In this document: piece after piece, positions 1-8,530 of the stretch
How the letters are laid out: each line of letters opens with the position of its first letter
Position numbering within the stretch: position 1 is the first letter of the stretch
Assembly (NCBI GenBank): GCA_949296915.1
Contig: CASFPX010000003.1
Location: 124,001-188,000 of the forward strand
Origin: Onthovicinus sp900555545
Lineage (GTDB): Bacteria > Bacillota > Clostridia > Oscillospirales > Acutalibacteraceae
Length of the DNA: 64,000 nucleotides
Reading direction: 5' to 3'
Notes under the pieces: generated by a model
What the model was told of the DNA's origin: nothing
The model's database searches: none
The model's input: the letters and a program-made list of their open reading frames with translations, nothing else
Program-made: the position numbers and the translations under genes

Positions 1-983
1 CTTGGTTCATCTGTTACCAATTCACTTGGAATGGAGATGAGCTGATCTACCGTTTTTTAAATCTAATACAGGATTTTTTACCGCAAATTATCATTATCCT
101 GACCATTATTGGCTGGATGGGGATCATATACTACAACTTTTCCAAGGCGACACGCTATCTGGATCTGATTGTGGATGCCGCCGCGCAACTCACTGATCGT
201 CAGGATGAGCCGGTTAAGCTGCCTGCGGAGATTCAGGATTTACAAAATGATTTGAATTTAGTGCGGGAGCGATCCCTTCGCAATGCTGCGGCAGCCAAGG
301 AAGCGGAGCAGCGCAAAAATGATCTGATTGTATATTTGGCGCACGATTTGAAAACGCCGCTGACCTCCGTGATTGGCTATCTGACACTCCTGCGGGATGA
401 GGGGCAGATCTCTGACGAACTGCGGCAGAAGTACCTCTCCATCTCTCTAGAAAAGGCGGAACGTCTTGAGGATCTGATCAACGAGTTTTTTGAGATCACG
501 CGCTTTAACCTGACCAATATCACACTGGAGTACAGCCGGGTCAATCTGACGCGTATGCTTGAGCAGCTGACATACGAGTTCAAGCCCATGTTTCTCGAAA
601 AAAATCTGCGTTGCGAGTTAAACGCGTCTCCGGAGCTGACACTCCGGTGTGATGTGGACAAGTTGCAGCGCGTGTTTGATAACCTGCTGCGCAATGCGGT
701 CAACTATAGCTTCCCAAACAGCACAATTTATGTCTCCGCCTTTCATGATCGGGAAAATGTTACGATTACATTTAAAAATAGTGGCAATACGATCCCAGCG
801 GAAAAGCTGGCGCGGATCTTTGAGCAATTTTACCGGTTGGATACGGCGAGAACAACCAAAAGCGGCGGGGCCGGGCTCGGTCTGGCGATTGCCAAGCAAA
901 TTGTAGAACTTCATCATGGGGCAATCTCCGCCGATAGTTCCGATGAACAGATTACGTTTACAGTCCGTCTCCCGCTGTTGTAA
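1..983 (+). CDS. VanS-like sensor histidine kinase, 5' end outside window
   Basis: The reading frame is open to the left edge, so the N-terminus is missing. What remains has a hydrophobic membrane segment (about visible residues 25-45), a short linker helix, an H-box (LAHDLKTPL, His codon at 342), an N-box (DNLLRNAVN) and a G-box (GGAGLGLAIAKQIVELHHG). This is the transmitter of a class I histidine kinase, and the H-box wording resembles VanS-type kinases. It should autophosphorylate on His and pass phosphate to a partner regulator, presumably encoded upstream of the window. A terminator follows at once. The stimulus cannot be read; glycopeptide sensing is only a family association and no van ligase genes are present here. 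Confidence 0.85.
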   Translation, partial: WFICYQFTWNGDELIYRFLNLIQDFLPQIIIILTIIGWMGIIYYNFSKATRYLDLIVDAAAQLTDRQDEPVKLPAEIQDLQNDLNLVRERSLRNAAAAKEAEQRKNDLIVYLAHDLKTPLTSVIGYLTLLRDEGQISDELRQKYLSISLEKAERLEDLINEFFEITRFNLTNITLEYSRVNLTRMLEQLTYEFKPMFLEKNLRCELNASPELTLRCDVDKLQRVFDNLLRNAVNYSFPNSTIYVSAFHDRENVTITFKNSGNTIPAEKLARIFEQFYRLDTARTTKSGGAGLGLAIAKQIVELHHGAISADSSDEQITFTVRLPLL

Positions 984-1043
984 GAAAAACGTAAGAAATT
1001 TGTGGGAATACTTTCATTTTTCCTCTTGAAAAAATGCAGAGCA

Positions 1044-1097
1044 AACGCCCTGAATTCTGGTATGATGTCTCATGCCGGATTCAGGGCGTTGTATTTT
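1044..1097 (+). terminator. Intrinsic terminator after the kinase
   Basis: A 12-bp perfect stem (AACGCCCTGAAT, pairing with 1079-1090) with extra pairing in the loop is followed by GTATTTTT. It separates the kinase from the peptidase gene, whose ribosome site lies only a few bases downstream, so it could also act as an attenuator for that gene. Confidence 0.75.
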
Positions 1098-1116
1098 TCG
1101 AGGAGGAATGATTTAA

Positions 1117-1932
1117 ATGGAACGGATCGATCAGTTGAAACAGAGACAGGGGAGAACAAATCGGAAGCAGAAGCGATTGCTGCTCGCCGTTACGGCGATT
1201 CTGCTGGCAGTCGCCCTACTTGTCGTGTTTTTCCTGCGCCACCACATCTTTGGGCCAAACGTTCCATTACCGGAGGAAATTGAATCCTATGCGTATCAGC
1301 AGGGGATCGACTTATCATCTTATCCGGATGATTTAATTGAGTTGTACAAGAAAAATCCAGAGGCGCGCGATTTTGTCCTGCACTATCCGGAAAATAAACA
1401 GCGCACATTCACAATTGATCTGAGCGAATATCAGGATTGCGATACCGTTCCGCTGCTGATGCAGTGGGACGAGCGCTGGGGATATACCAAGTATGCCGGT
1501 GAGCTCTTCGGGCTGTCCGGATGCGGTCCAACCTGCCTGTCGATGGTTGCGATTTATCTCACGGGCGACACATCACTGACGCCAAAGGCCATGGCGGAAT
1601 TTGCCGCTGAAAACGGCTATGTCTCCTTTAAAAACGGGACCTCCTGGACGCTTTTTTCGGAAGGCGCAGAAAAGCTGGGGTTAAAGGCGACGGAACTTCC
1701 GCTTGTTGAACAGCGTATTATCGACAATTTACAGGCAGGCATCCCGATTGTAAGTGTGATGGGGCCGGGAGATTTTACGACCACCGGCCACTTCATTGTG
1801 ATGACCGGCTATGAGGATGGGAAAATCAAAATCAATGACCCAAACCGCTGCAGCAATTCGGACAAGCTCTGGGAATATGACCGCATCAAGAATCAGATCC
1901 GGAATCTGTGGGCGATCCGGAGCGCGTCGTAA
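1117..1932 (+). CDS. Membrane-anchored C39-family cysteine peptidase
   Basis: A 271-residue protein with a Lys/Arg-rich N-terminus, one membrane helix (about residues 20-40) and an extracellular papain-like domain. The C39_2 motifs are visible: Gln in the QWDERWG segment, the nucleophile in GCGPTC (Cys136), the general base in TTGHFIV (His225), and Asp in NDPN shortly after. Start ATG 1117 follows a GAGGAGG site. The family cleaves leader or surface peptides; this stand-alone form has no ABC domain, so a surface or cell-wall-associated peptidase is the likely role. It sits alone between the kinase terminator and a convergent NUDIX gene. The substrate is unknown. Confidence 0.8.
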   Translation: MERIDQLKQRQGRTNRKQKRLLLAVTAILLAVALLVVFFLRHHIFGPNVPLPEEIESYAYQQGIDLSSYPDDLIELYKKNPEARDFVLHYPENKQRTFTIDLSEYQDCDTVPLLMQWDERWGYTKYAGELFGLSGCGPTCLSMVAIYLTGDTSLTPKAMAEFAAENGYVSFKNGTSWTLFSEGAEKLGLKATELPLVEQRIIDNLQAGIPIVSVMGPGDFTTTGHFIVMTGYEDGKIKINDPNRCSNSDKLWEYDRIKNQIRNLWAIRSAS

Positions 1933-1959
1933 AGGCAGGTTTCGAATGGCGGCGACCGG

Positions 1960-2421
1960 CTAAAACTTCAGATCGTACTTTTCAGCACCGAACGCGATTG
2001 CATCATCGATCATTTGGTTTCCCGCAGAATCGGGATAGGCCAAATAGCCTTTCACGTCATTTGGGTTGGCCCAAAATCTTTGATATGTCTTTCCGTTGTC
2101 CGGATCCGGCCTGATTGCACCTGCGTGCTTGATTTTTGCAATCATTCGGATTTGTGCGTACCGCGCTTCGTTTTCCTCAACCAGTAAATAGCCTAAGTAA
2201 TAGATTTCGGTAATCTCAACGTTCAGCTCTTCCAGATATTCTCTTTTTAGTGTTTCAGCGAAACTGTTATCAGGCTGTTCCGGCTTTCCGCCGGTCAGCT
2301 TATATTCGCCGCCGTCAACCCGCAAGAGAACTTTCCCACTGTCGGAAAATACAACACCATATACTTGTCTGACAGGTAGTTCCTGCGGGACATCTGTTTT
2401 GACCCAGGTGTATTTTTCCAA
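1960..2421 (-). CDS. NUDIX hydrolase
   Basis: A small NUDIX-fold protein. The NUDIX box is recognisable as TGGKPE followed by REYLEELNV, with Asn where the usual Gly stands near the end of the box. NUDIX enzymes hydrolyse nucleoside diphosphates linked to another group; the substrate here cannot be told. I chose the TTG start at 2421 because GGAGGTG lies six bases before it. A longer frame opens at TTG 2439 but would start inside its own ribosome site. It lies 18 bases after the exporter gene and is probably the last gene of the marR operon. Confidence 0.75.
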   Translation of the reverse strand: MEKYTWVKTDVPQELPVRQVYGVVFSDSGKVLLRVDGGEYKLTGGKPEQPDNSFAETLKREYLEELNVEITEIYYLGYLLVEENEARYAQIRMIAKIKHAGAIRPDPDNGKTYQRFWANPNDVKGYLAYPDSAGNQMIDDAIAFGAEKYDLKF

Positions 2422-2439
2422 AGCGGTCACCTCCGTCAA

Positions 2440-4284
2440 TTAGGAGAGCTCAAACATTCCCTGATAAAGCTGATAGTACACGCCCTTTTGCCGCAGCAGG
2501 TCGTCATGATCTCCCCGCTCAATGATCTTTCCGTGGTCCAGCACCATGATGGCGTTGGCATTGCGCACAGTGGAGAGGCGGTGCGCAATGACAAATACCG
2601 TGCGTCCCTCCATCAGCCGATCCATGCCCTTTTCGATCAGTGCTTCTGTACGTGTATCGATGCTGGAGGTCGCCTCATCCAGAATCAACACCGGAGGATC
2701 GGCGACCGCGGCACGGGCGATGGCCAGCAGCTGCCGCTGCCCCTGGGACAAATTCGCGCCATCCGCGGTGATCATTGTCTGGTACCCCTTGGGCAGGCGG
2801 CGGATAAAGGAATCCGCGTTGGCTACCTTGGCGGCGTGTACGACCTCCTCCTGTGTGGCGTCCAGTTTTCCAAAGCGAATATTGTCGGCAATCGTACCGG
2901 TAAACAGATGCGTATCCTGTAGGACGATCCCCAGCGAGCGGCGCAGATCGTCCTTTTTGATGTCGCGTACGTCTATCCCATCATAGAGGACTCGGCCGCC
3001 CTGTACGTCGTAAAAACGGTTGATTAGGTTGGTGATGGTTGTCTTGCCCGCCCCGGTGGAGCCGACGAAGGCGATCTTCTGCCCTGGCTTGGCGTATAGG
3101 GAGACGTCTTTCAGAATGGGGTGCCCTTCCTCGTAGCCAAAATCCACCTGTTCAAAACGGACGTCGCCGCGCAGCGGTGTCAAGGATCCGGATTTTTCAT
3201 CTATCCAAGCCCATCGCCCTGTCTTTTGCTTGCAAGGGACAAGAGCGCCGCCATCTACCCGTACGTTAACTAGGCGGATTGTGCCTGCGTCCGTTTCGGG
3301 CTGTTGCTGCATGGTCTCAAATACGCGTTCCGCACCGGCGAGAGCAGCAAGTAAAAAGTTGCTTTGCTGGGTAAACTGGTTGATCGGCATGGCCGCTTGG
3401 CGGACAAACACCAGATAACTGGCCAGGCTCCCTACGTCTGTAATGCCGCGGATGGCCATCAGACCGCCCAGCACGGCCACCACCGCGTAGTTGATGTAAG
3501 AGATACTGACTACCGCCGGGATCATTGTGGCCGCATAGCTTTGTGCACCCGTCCCGGCCTTTTGCAGGCGGGCATTTTTTTCGTGAAAAATTTTTTGATT
3601 TTCGGCTTCGTGATTAAAAACCTTAACCACCTTTTGGCCGTTCACCATCTCCTCAATATAGCCGTCAAGCTCACCCAGAGCCTTTTGCTGCTGGGAAAAA
3701 TACATCTTGCTCCGTTTACCGCTGAATCGAATGTATAGGAACATAGCCAGATAGCCCACCACAACCAGCAGGGAGAGGCGCCAATTGAGCACAAATAATA
3801 AAATCAGCGTCCCTACGATCTGGATAAAGCTCTGGATAATCAGGGCGAAACTGTTGTTGAGCGCATCGGCGATCGTGTCGACGTCGTTGGTGAAAAGGCT
3901 CATGACATCGCCATGGCGGTGGGAGTCAAAGTATCGCAGAGGCAATTTTTGCAAGTGGTTGAATAAATCGTGCCGAATATCCAGCAAAACCTTTTGCGCC
4001 GCTTTGACCATAACCTGTGTGTAGCCGTATGTGCACAGCGCCCCGGCCAGATAAATAGCTGCGGTAATCATGACACCAAGGATCAGTGTCTGGATATTGC
4101 CGGATGCAAGATTGTTGACCACGGGGCGGATCATGTACGTTCCGAGCAGGTTACAGGTGGCGCTGACTGCGACCAATACGGCGACAGCCAGCAGTAAAAA
4201 TTTGTGCCGCCCCATGTAACGGAGTAGGGAGAGGGCTGTGAACTTCAAATTTTTGGGGCGTTTACCGCTCAGCTGACGTGCCAT
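2440..4284 (-). CDS. ABC exporter half-transporter, canonical-site subunit
   Basis: A 614-residue fusion of an ABC type-1 exporter membrane domain (six predicted helices, residues 1-330) and an ATPase. Walker A is GSTGAGKTT (408-416), the signature is LSQGQ (512-516, Gln instead of the usual second-position Gly), Walker B is LILDEATS with catalytic Glu537, and the switch is His568. It overlaps the partner gene by 23 bases and starts at ATG 4284 behind AGGAGGCG. The pair resembles heterodimeric multidrug exporters of the BmrCD/TM287-288 type: this subunit brings a complete Walker B and switch but a weakened signature. Placement behind marR supports drug or toxic-compound efflux; the substrate is unknown. 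Confidence 0.9.
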   Translation of the reverse strand: MARQLSGKRPKNLKFTALSLLRYMGRHKFLLLAVAVLVAVSATCNLLGTYMIRPVVNNLASGNIQTLILGVMITAAIYLAGALCTYGYTQVMVKAAQKVLLDIRHDLFNHLQKLPLRYFDSHRHGDVMSLFTNDVDTIADALNNSFALIIQSFIQIVGTLILLFVLNWRLSLLVVVGYLAMFLYIRFSGKRSKMYFSQQQKALGELDGYIEEMVNGQKVVKVFNHEAENQKIFHEKNARLQKAGTGAQSYAATMIPAVVSISYINYAVVAVLGGLMAIRGITDVGSLASYLVFVRQAAMPINQFTQQSNFLLAALAGAERVFETMQQQPETDAGTIRLVNVRVDGGALVPCKQKTGRWAWIDEKSGSLTPLRGDVRFEQVDFGYEEGHPILKDVSLYAKPGQKIAFVGSTGAGKTTITNLINRFYDVQGGRVLYDGIDVRDIKKDDLRRSLGIVLQDTHLFTGTIADNIRFGKLDATQEEVVHAAKVANADSFIRRLPKGYQTMITADGANLSQGQRQLLAIARAAVADPPVLILDEATSSIDTRTEALIEKGMDRLMEGRTVFVIAHRLSTVRNANAIMVLDHGKIIERGDHDDLLRQKGVYYQLYQGMFELS

Positions 4285-6013
4285 CTGAATCGCCTCCTTT
4301 CACCTGTGACGCATAAATCTCCTGATAGATCGGATTGGTACGCAGTAGTTCCTCGTGCGTTCCGACTGCGTTGATCTGACCATCCTCCAAGATGACGATC
4401 ATGTCTGTATCCATCACGGAAGTGATCCGCTGTGCAATAATAATTTTGGTCATATCCGGTAGAGCGGATAATGCCGTGCGAATCTTGCCCTCCGTCGCCG
4501 TGTCCACAGCGCTTGTCGAGTCGTCAAAGATCAGGATCTTGGGCTTTTTCAGCAGGGTTCGTGCAATGCAGAGCCGCTGCTTTTGGCCGCCGGAAACATT
4601 TACACCACCTTGTCCGAGATCGGTATCAAGGCCCTTGGGCATTCGTTCTATAAATTCATCCGCGCAGGCGATCTGGCAGGCGCGCCAGAGTTCCTCGTCG
4701 CTTGCATCTCGGTTTCCCCAGCGTAGATTGTCTCGGATCGTTCCGGAGAAGAGAACATTTTTTTGCAGGACAATCCCAACCGCATCGCGTAAGGCGGCCA
4801 GATCGTATTCCCTCACATCTCGGCCGCCGACTTTCACGATGCCGTCCGTCGCATCATACAGCCGGGGGATCAGCTGGACCAGAGTCGTCTTGGCAGAGCC
4901 GGTACCGCCGAGGATACCGACTGTCTGCCCGGAGCGAATATGGAGATTGACGTTGGAGAGCGCATACTCCTCAGCCTCCCTATTATATTTGAAAGAGACG
5001 TTGTCAAAATCAATACTGCCGTTCGAGATATCTGCGAAAGCGCCGGCGTGGGAGACGATCTCCGGCTCTTCGGTCAGCACTTCATTGATCCGTTTGGCAC
5101 TCGCGAGGGAGCGGGTCAGCAGCAAAAAGACATTGGAGATCATCATCAGGGAATTCATGACCTGCAATACATAGCTCAGGAATCCAGTCAGATCACCCAC
5201 CTGCAAGCTACTATTGATGATCATATTGCCGCCGAACCACATAATCAGCACCACGGCTGTGTACATGACGATTTGAAAAGCGGGCAGATTGAGGACGGCA
5301 TAGTGGAATGTTTTTTGGCTGGTTTGGCGCAGTTCCTCGTTCACAGTTTGGAACTTTTCCTCCTCGTATTCGCCGCGCACAAAGGCTTTGATGGCACGGA
5401 TCGCAGTCAATCCCTCCTGAACGACGCCGTTGAGCCGGTCCACGGCGCGCTGAAGGCGGGTGTACATCGGGGCGACACGCCGCACAATCAAAACGAGCGT
5501 AACGGCGAGTATGGGAGCGCAGGCGAAGAATACCAGCGAGAGTTCGGCGCTCATCCACACGGACAGTCCGATCCCCAGGATCAGCATCACCGGGCCGCGC
5601 ACCATCGGCCGGATCCCGGCATTGATAGCATTCTGAACGACAGTGATGTCCGTTGTCATGCGCGTCACCAGGGAAGAAGTATCAAACCGGTCCAAATTGG
5701 AGAAGGCGTACGTCTGAATTTTGGCATATTCCGCCTCACGGACACGCGCGCCAAAACCATAGGAGGCACGGGCGGCAAAACGCGCATAGAGCAGCCCGGT
5801 GATCAGGGAGAGGAGGGCACAGACACCCATCTCAATTCCACGGACAAAAATCACATGAGTGTCGTGATTGACAACGCCAATATCGATAATATCCGCCATC
5901 AGCAGAGGAATGATCAATTCAAAACATGTCTCAATGATCACCAGGATAGCACCAATGAAAAAATCCTTTTTATAGGGCCCAAGATGGTGAAATAACTGCT
6001 TTAGATCGTTCAC
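4262..6013 (-). CDS. ABC exporter half-transporter, degenerate-site subunit
   Basis: A 583-residue half-transporter with six membrane helices then an ATPase. Walker A is GGTGSAKT (369-376), with Ala in the usual Gly place before Lys. Walker B ends IFDDST, so Asp498 replaces the catalytic Glu. The switch residue is Gln528 (IIIAQRITS) instead of His. The signature VSGGQ (473-477) is intact. In heterodimeric exporters of this family such a subunit forms the non-hydrolysing site together with the partner's weak signature. Start is GTG 6013, overlapping the marR stop by four bases (GTGA), so the genes are translationally coupled. Confidence 0.9.
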   Translation of the reverse strand: MNDLKQLFHHLGPYKKDFFIGAILVIIETCFELIIPLLMADIIDIGVVNHDTHVIFVRGIEMGVCALLSLITGLLYARFAARASYGFGARVREAEYAKIQTYAFSNLDRFDTSSLVTRMTTDITVVQNAINAGIRPMVRGPVMLILGIGLSVWMSAELSLVFFACAPILAVTLVLIVRRVAPMYTRLQRAVDRLNGVVQEGLTAIRAIKAFVRGEYEEEKFQTVNEELRQTSQKTFHYAVLNLPAFQIVMYTAVVLIMWFGGNMIINSSLQVGDLTGFLSYVLQVMNSLMMISNVFLLLTRSLASAKRINEVLTEEPEIVSHAGAFADISNGSIDFDNVSFKYNREAEEYALSNVNLHIRSGQTVGILGGTGSAKTTLVQLIPRLYDATDGIVKVGGRDVREYDLAALRDAVGIVLQKNVLFSGTIRDNLRWGNRDASDEELWRACQIACADEFIERMPKGLDTDLGQGGVNVSGGQKQRLCIARTLLKKPKILIFDDSTSAVDTATEGKIRTALSALPDMTKIIIAQRITSVMDTDMIVILEDGQINAVGTHEELLRTNPIYQEIYASQVKGGDSDGTSAER

Positions 6014-6450
6014 GGTTCATCTTCCCCTTTCTGGAAAGATTTCAGGTTTTGGTATGCGCGGGAGAGGTAATCGGCAAAGCGGATCTGATCTTCCTCAGTA
6101 AACCCGTCCAGCATTTTTTTCTCCATGGTGTGGCAGCTGATCTGCCATTTGCGATTGGCCTCCGCCCCCTTATCGGTCAGGTCAACCATGCCGCAGCGCC
6201 GGTTATTTTCGCAGGAAGTTCGAGTGATGAATCCGCCTCTTTCCAGACTGTCGGTCATTCGGGAGACGGCCGCCGGATCAACTTCAAAGTAGTCGGCAAG
6301 TTGCCGCTGGGTACATGGCCCGTGTGTATCCAGATAAGCGAGGAGTTTGGGCTGCCCCGCTCCCAGCCCGATTTGATCCAGCTGCGGGCGCAGGCAACTG
6401 CGCTGGGCGTGGAAAGCCCGATAAATCAGCATGTGAAATGTATGTTCCAT
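6010..6450 (-). CDS. MarR-family transcriptional regulator
   Basis: A winged-helix regulator of about 146 residues. The HTH is seen in the RQLADYFEVDPAAVSRMTDSL segment, followed by a wing with ENNRRCGMV, typical of MarR proteins that control efflux pumps. I place the start at ATG 6450 (MEHTFHM...) because the longer frame up to 6516 would run through the two operator palindromes and the -10 region. It is the first gene of a leftward operon with two ABC genes and probably a NUDIX gene. Likely an autorepressor released by a small molecule; the ligand is unknown. Confidence 0.88.
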   Translation of the reverse strand: MEHTFHMLIYRAFHAQRSCLRPQLDQIGLGAGQPKLLAYLDTHGPCTQRQLADYFEVDPAAVSRMTDSLERGGFITRTSCENNRRCGMVDLTDKGAEANRKWQISCHTMEKKMLDGFTEEDQIRFADYLSRAYQNLKSFQKGEDEP

Positions 6451-6461
6451 GGAATCGCCTC

Positions 6462-6516
6462 TTGACATGTCAATAATTGATATATCAATTTTATAGCGAA
6501 AAGCTTCATCTTTCAA
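6462..6516 (-). promoter_or_regulatory. marR operon promoter with two tandem operators
   Basis: Two perfect palindromes of the form TTGA-N4-TCAA stand in tandem: TTGACATGTCAA (6462-6473) and TTGATATATCAA (6477-6488, extending to a 16-bp palindrome 6475-6490). Their centres are 15 bp apart. On the minus strand a TATAAA -10 box (6490-6495) lies immediately upstream, with TTGAAA (6511-6516) as a possible, closely spaced -35. A dimeric MarR protein bound at either site would cover the transcription start. Confidence 0.75.
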
Positions 6517-6593
6517 GCGTTCTTACTAAAAAGCGGGAGAGAAAATGTGCACCCATGAGAGAGTATAATTTGTATAGGTTGATGGCAGATAGC

Positions 6594-6631
6594 GTTATTA
6601 AAGAAACCTCCGACACGTTCGCCGGAGGTTT
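6594..6631 (-). terminator. Intrinsic terminator after the GH16 gene
   Basis: On the minus strand a 9-bp stem (AAACCTCCG pairing with CGGAGGTTT, 6604-6612 and 6623-6631) is followed by a T-rich stretch (CTTTAATAAC). It sits about 40 bases after the stop of the glycoside hydrolase gene. Confidence 0.7.
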
Positions 6632-6669
6632 AAAGTGTAAGACACGGATTTGTAAGTCAAAGATGAAAT

Positions 6670-7593
6670 TCAATGTTTCCTCTGATAGCATTTGACATAG
6701 TCTACCACAAAATCGTAGGGCTTGGATTTCTCATTCTTAGCGGGATTTCCGCACCAGAATTTTTCAAGTTTTCCTGTGCCCGGATTTCGAACCATCCCCT
6801 CATGAACCACACCATGCTCAATGCTTCCGGCAACTTCCGTAGAGAGAATGAGGTATTCCGGTACCTTGCAGATCCCCATATCGTGCCCTTCGTAGATATG
6901 CTGTGTCTCCCAGGTTTTGTGTCCGTCAATAAAAAAGGCGTACCGGTCGGCCTCCCAAAGTAGGGAATATGTGTGGAAGTCCTCATACATTTTGGGGACA
7001 TAAAATGCAGGAGAGGAATGAGACTTTAAACGATCGTCGTATCCGTCGGCATGGATGACATGAATATTTTGATTTTTCTCTTTCTCAAGCAGATGAAAGG
7101 CATGAGGGGATTCCATCACATCGATCTCAACGCCGTCCTCACCGCTCCACTGTCTGTCTTCCTCCGAGAAGGCGGTGAAATTGTCTGGCATCAACCAGAA
7201 GGCCGACCAGATCCCAACGGCACGTGCAACCCGGCAACGCACCTCGAAATATCCGCCTGTCTGCGAGAAACCGGAGTATTTCCCTCCCATTGCATATTCG
7301 GGATGAACTATACGGCTGGTTTCCAGAAATCCGGTGTACCATCCCTCGCCGTACATGCCGTTTTTCCACAATGTGCGGATGTAAAGCTTTCCGTCTCGGA
7401 CAAAGATCACATCCGGATCATCCACACAGTACGCCGCACGCCGGATGCCACTTTTCTGCGGATTTTCGGGATCCCGCGCTGTATTGATCTTCCATTTGTT
7501 TAAATCAAGGGTATCAAAATTGTCCTCAAAGGTGAGCTCCCACTCCTTAGGGTTTGGGGAAAAGGGAGCTGTATTTGGAATTTTTTTCAGCAT
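6670..7593 (-). CDS. Glycoside hydrolase family 16 protein, cytoplasmic
   Basis: About 307 residues with the GH16 jelly-roll signature EIDVMES: nucleophile Glu156, Asp158 and acid/base Glu161 in the usual ExDxxE spacing. GH16 enzymes cut beta-1,3/1,4-glucans, laminarin and related polysaccharides. There is no signal peptide and no membrane helix, so it should act inside the cell, probably on imported oligosaccharides. I start at ATG 7593, eight bases after GGAGG; the in-frame ATG at 7608 lies over that site. It stands alone with its own promoter and terminator, and no sugar transporter is adjacent. The exact substrate is not readable. Confidence 0.85.
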   Translation of the reverse strand: MLKKIPNTAPFSPNPKEWELTFEDNFDTLDLNKWKINTARDPENPQKSGIRRAAYCVDDPDVIFVRDGKLYIRTLWKNGMYGEGWYTGFLETSRIVHPEYAMGGKYSGFSQTGGYFEVRCRVARAVGIWSAFWLMPDNFTAFSEEDRQWSGEDGVEIDVMESPHAFHLLEKEKNQNIHVIHADGYDDRLKSHSSPAFYVPKMYEDFHTYSLLWEADRYAFFIDGHKTWETQHIYEGHDMGICKVPEYLILSTEVAGSIEHGVVHEGMVRNPGTGKLEKFWCGNPAKNEKSKPYDFVVDYVKCYQRKH

Positions 7594-7631
7594 GGCTTCA
7601 TCCTCCATAGGCGGTTTGACGTTCCTTTTGA

Positions 7632-7660
7632 TTTATAACACAAACTGGAGATAAAATCAA
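7632..7660 (-). promoter_or_regulatory. Promoter for the GH16 gene
   Basis: On the minus strand TTGATT (7655-7660), a 17-base spacer and TATAAA (7632-7637) lie about 40 bases before the start codon. This is a housekeeping-type promoter. Confidence 0.6.
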
Positions 7661-7683
7661 TATGGGGCAATGGGTTGGATTTC

Positions 7684-8379
7684 CTACGGTCCGTTGTGTT
7701 CAAATGCGGCGCGTAATTTTTCTAAAGCGCGTTTTTCCAGCCGGCTGACATAGCTGCGTGAGATTTTTAGCTTGGAGGCTGTTTCACGCTGGGTGAGCGG
7801 TTCAGAATTCCCCAACCCATACCGCAGGCGGATGATCTCGCGCTCCCGCGGATCCTTTAGCTGCTCAACATAGCGCTTGACCTGCTCGGATTTAATTTTG
7901 ATATCCAGATCGTCTGCAATCGTATCTTCTGTACACAGTACATCCATTAGGGTGAGTGGGTTCCCGTCGCTGTCCGTATCAATGCTGTCGCCCATATACA
8001 CGTCCTGTGCGCTTTTGCGTGCGGAGCGGAAATGCATTAACACTTCGTTTTCAATACAGCGGGAGGCATAGGTGGCCAGTTTGATGTTCTTTTCGGGTTT
8101 AAAAGTGTTGATGGCCTTAATCAGGCCAATTGTCCCAATAGAGATCAGATCGTCCTGATCGGAGTAAGTGGCATAATATTTTTTTATTATATGGGCCACC
8201 AAACGTAAATTACGGCGAATCAGCTCCTCTCGCGCATGATTGTCGCCGTCTTGAAGCTTCAGGAGCAATTCGCGTTCCTCTTCAGGCGTCAGTGCTGGTG
8301 GAAATGATCCGCTGTTGGTCACATGGAGCGCAAGGCAGAGAATGCGGGAAAAAAATGCTTTAATCAAATCTGCAATCAT
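7684..8379 (-). CDS. sigK: RNA polymerase sporulation sigma factor SigK
   Basis: A sigma-70 family protein of about 231 residues resembling the late mother-cell sigma factor along its length. It has a hydrophobic N-terminal pro-segment (MIADLIKAFFSRILCL...), region 2 (NLRLVAHIIKKYY, DLISIGTIGLIKAIN, ATYASRCIENEVLMH) and region 4 (LTQRETASKLKISRSYVSRLE). In the known system the pro-segment is removed by the membrane protease SpoIVFB before activity. The coding region is whole, with no skin-element interruption. Start ATG 8379 follows GAGAGGGG; the longer upstream frame does not resemble the family. It shows that the organism belongs to a spore-forming lineage. Confidence 0.9.
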   Translation of the reverse strand: MIADLIKAFFSRILCLALHVTNSGSFPPALTPEEERELLLKLQDGDNHAREELIRRNLRLVAHIIKKYYATYSDQDDLISIGTIGLIKAINTFKPEKNIKLATYASRCIENEVLMHFRSARKSAQDVYMGDSIDTDSDGNPLTLMDVLCTEDTIADDLDIKIKSEQVKRYVEQLKDPREREIIRLRYGLGNSEPLTQRETASKLKISRSYVSRLEKRALEKLRAAFEHNGP

Positions 8380-8429
8380 GTGAAGCCCCTCTCTCATTGA
8401 TCTGATCTCATGTATATGCGCTGCGGAAC

Positions 8430-8443
8430 TTGTCACTTGACAA
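8430..8443. repeat. TTGTCA-N2-TGACAA inverted repeat
   Basis: A perfect 6+6 bp inverted repeat with a two-base spacer in the divergent interval between sigK and the MTA deaminase gene. It lies upstream of the deaminase promoter and inside the likely sigK promoter region. Possibly an operator; no matching regulator is encoded next to it. Confidence 0.4.
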
Positions 8444-8455
8444 AAAAATAGATGA

Positions 8456-8484
8456 TTGTGAAAACACCGGAATTCGGCTATAAT
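8456..8484 (+). promoter_or_regulatory. Promoter for the methylthioadenosine salvage operon
   Basis: TTGTGA (8456-8461), 17-base spacer, TATAAT (8479-8484), about 45 bases before the first start codon. Confidence 0.7.
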
Positions 8485-8530
8485 AGAATCGTGATTTATT
8501 TCGAAGTCCACCAAAGGGGGAGAATTGCTC

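Noticed and set aside
1..983. Vancomycin-resistance cluster
   Set aside because: Only a VanS-like kinase end is present; no vanH, vanA/B-type ligase or vanX is in the window, and the C39-type peptidase is not part of known van clusters.
4940..5995. Long plus-strand open frame (351 codons) opposite the ABC exporter gene
   Set aside because: It is antisense to a clear ABC gene, His/Gln/Asp-rich, has no recognisable domain and no ribosome site.
7684..8379. Interruption of sigK by a skin-like element
   Set aside because: The coding region is continuous from the pro-sequence to region 4.
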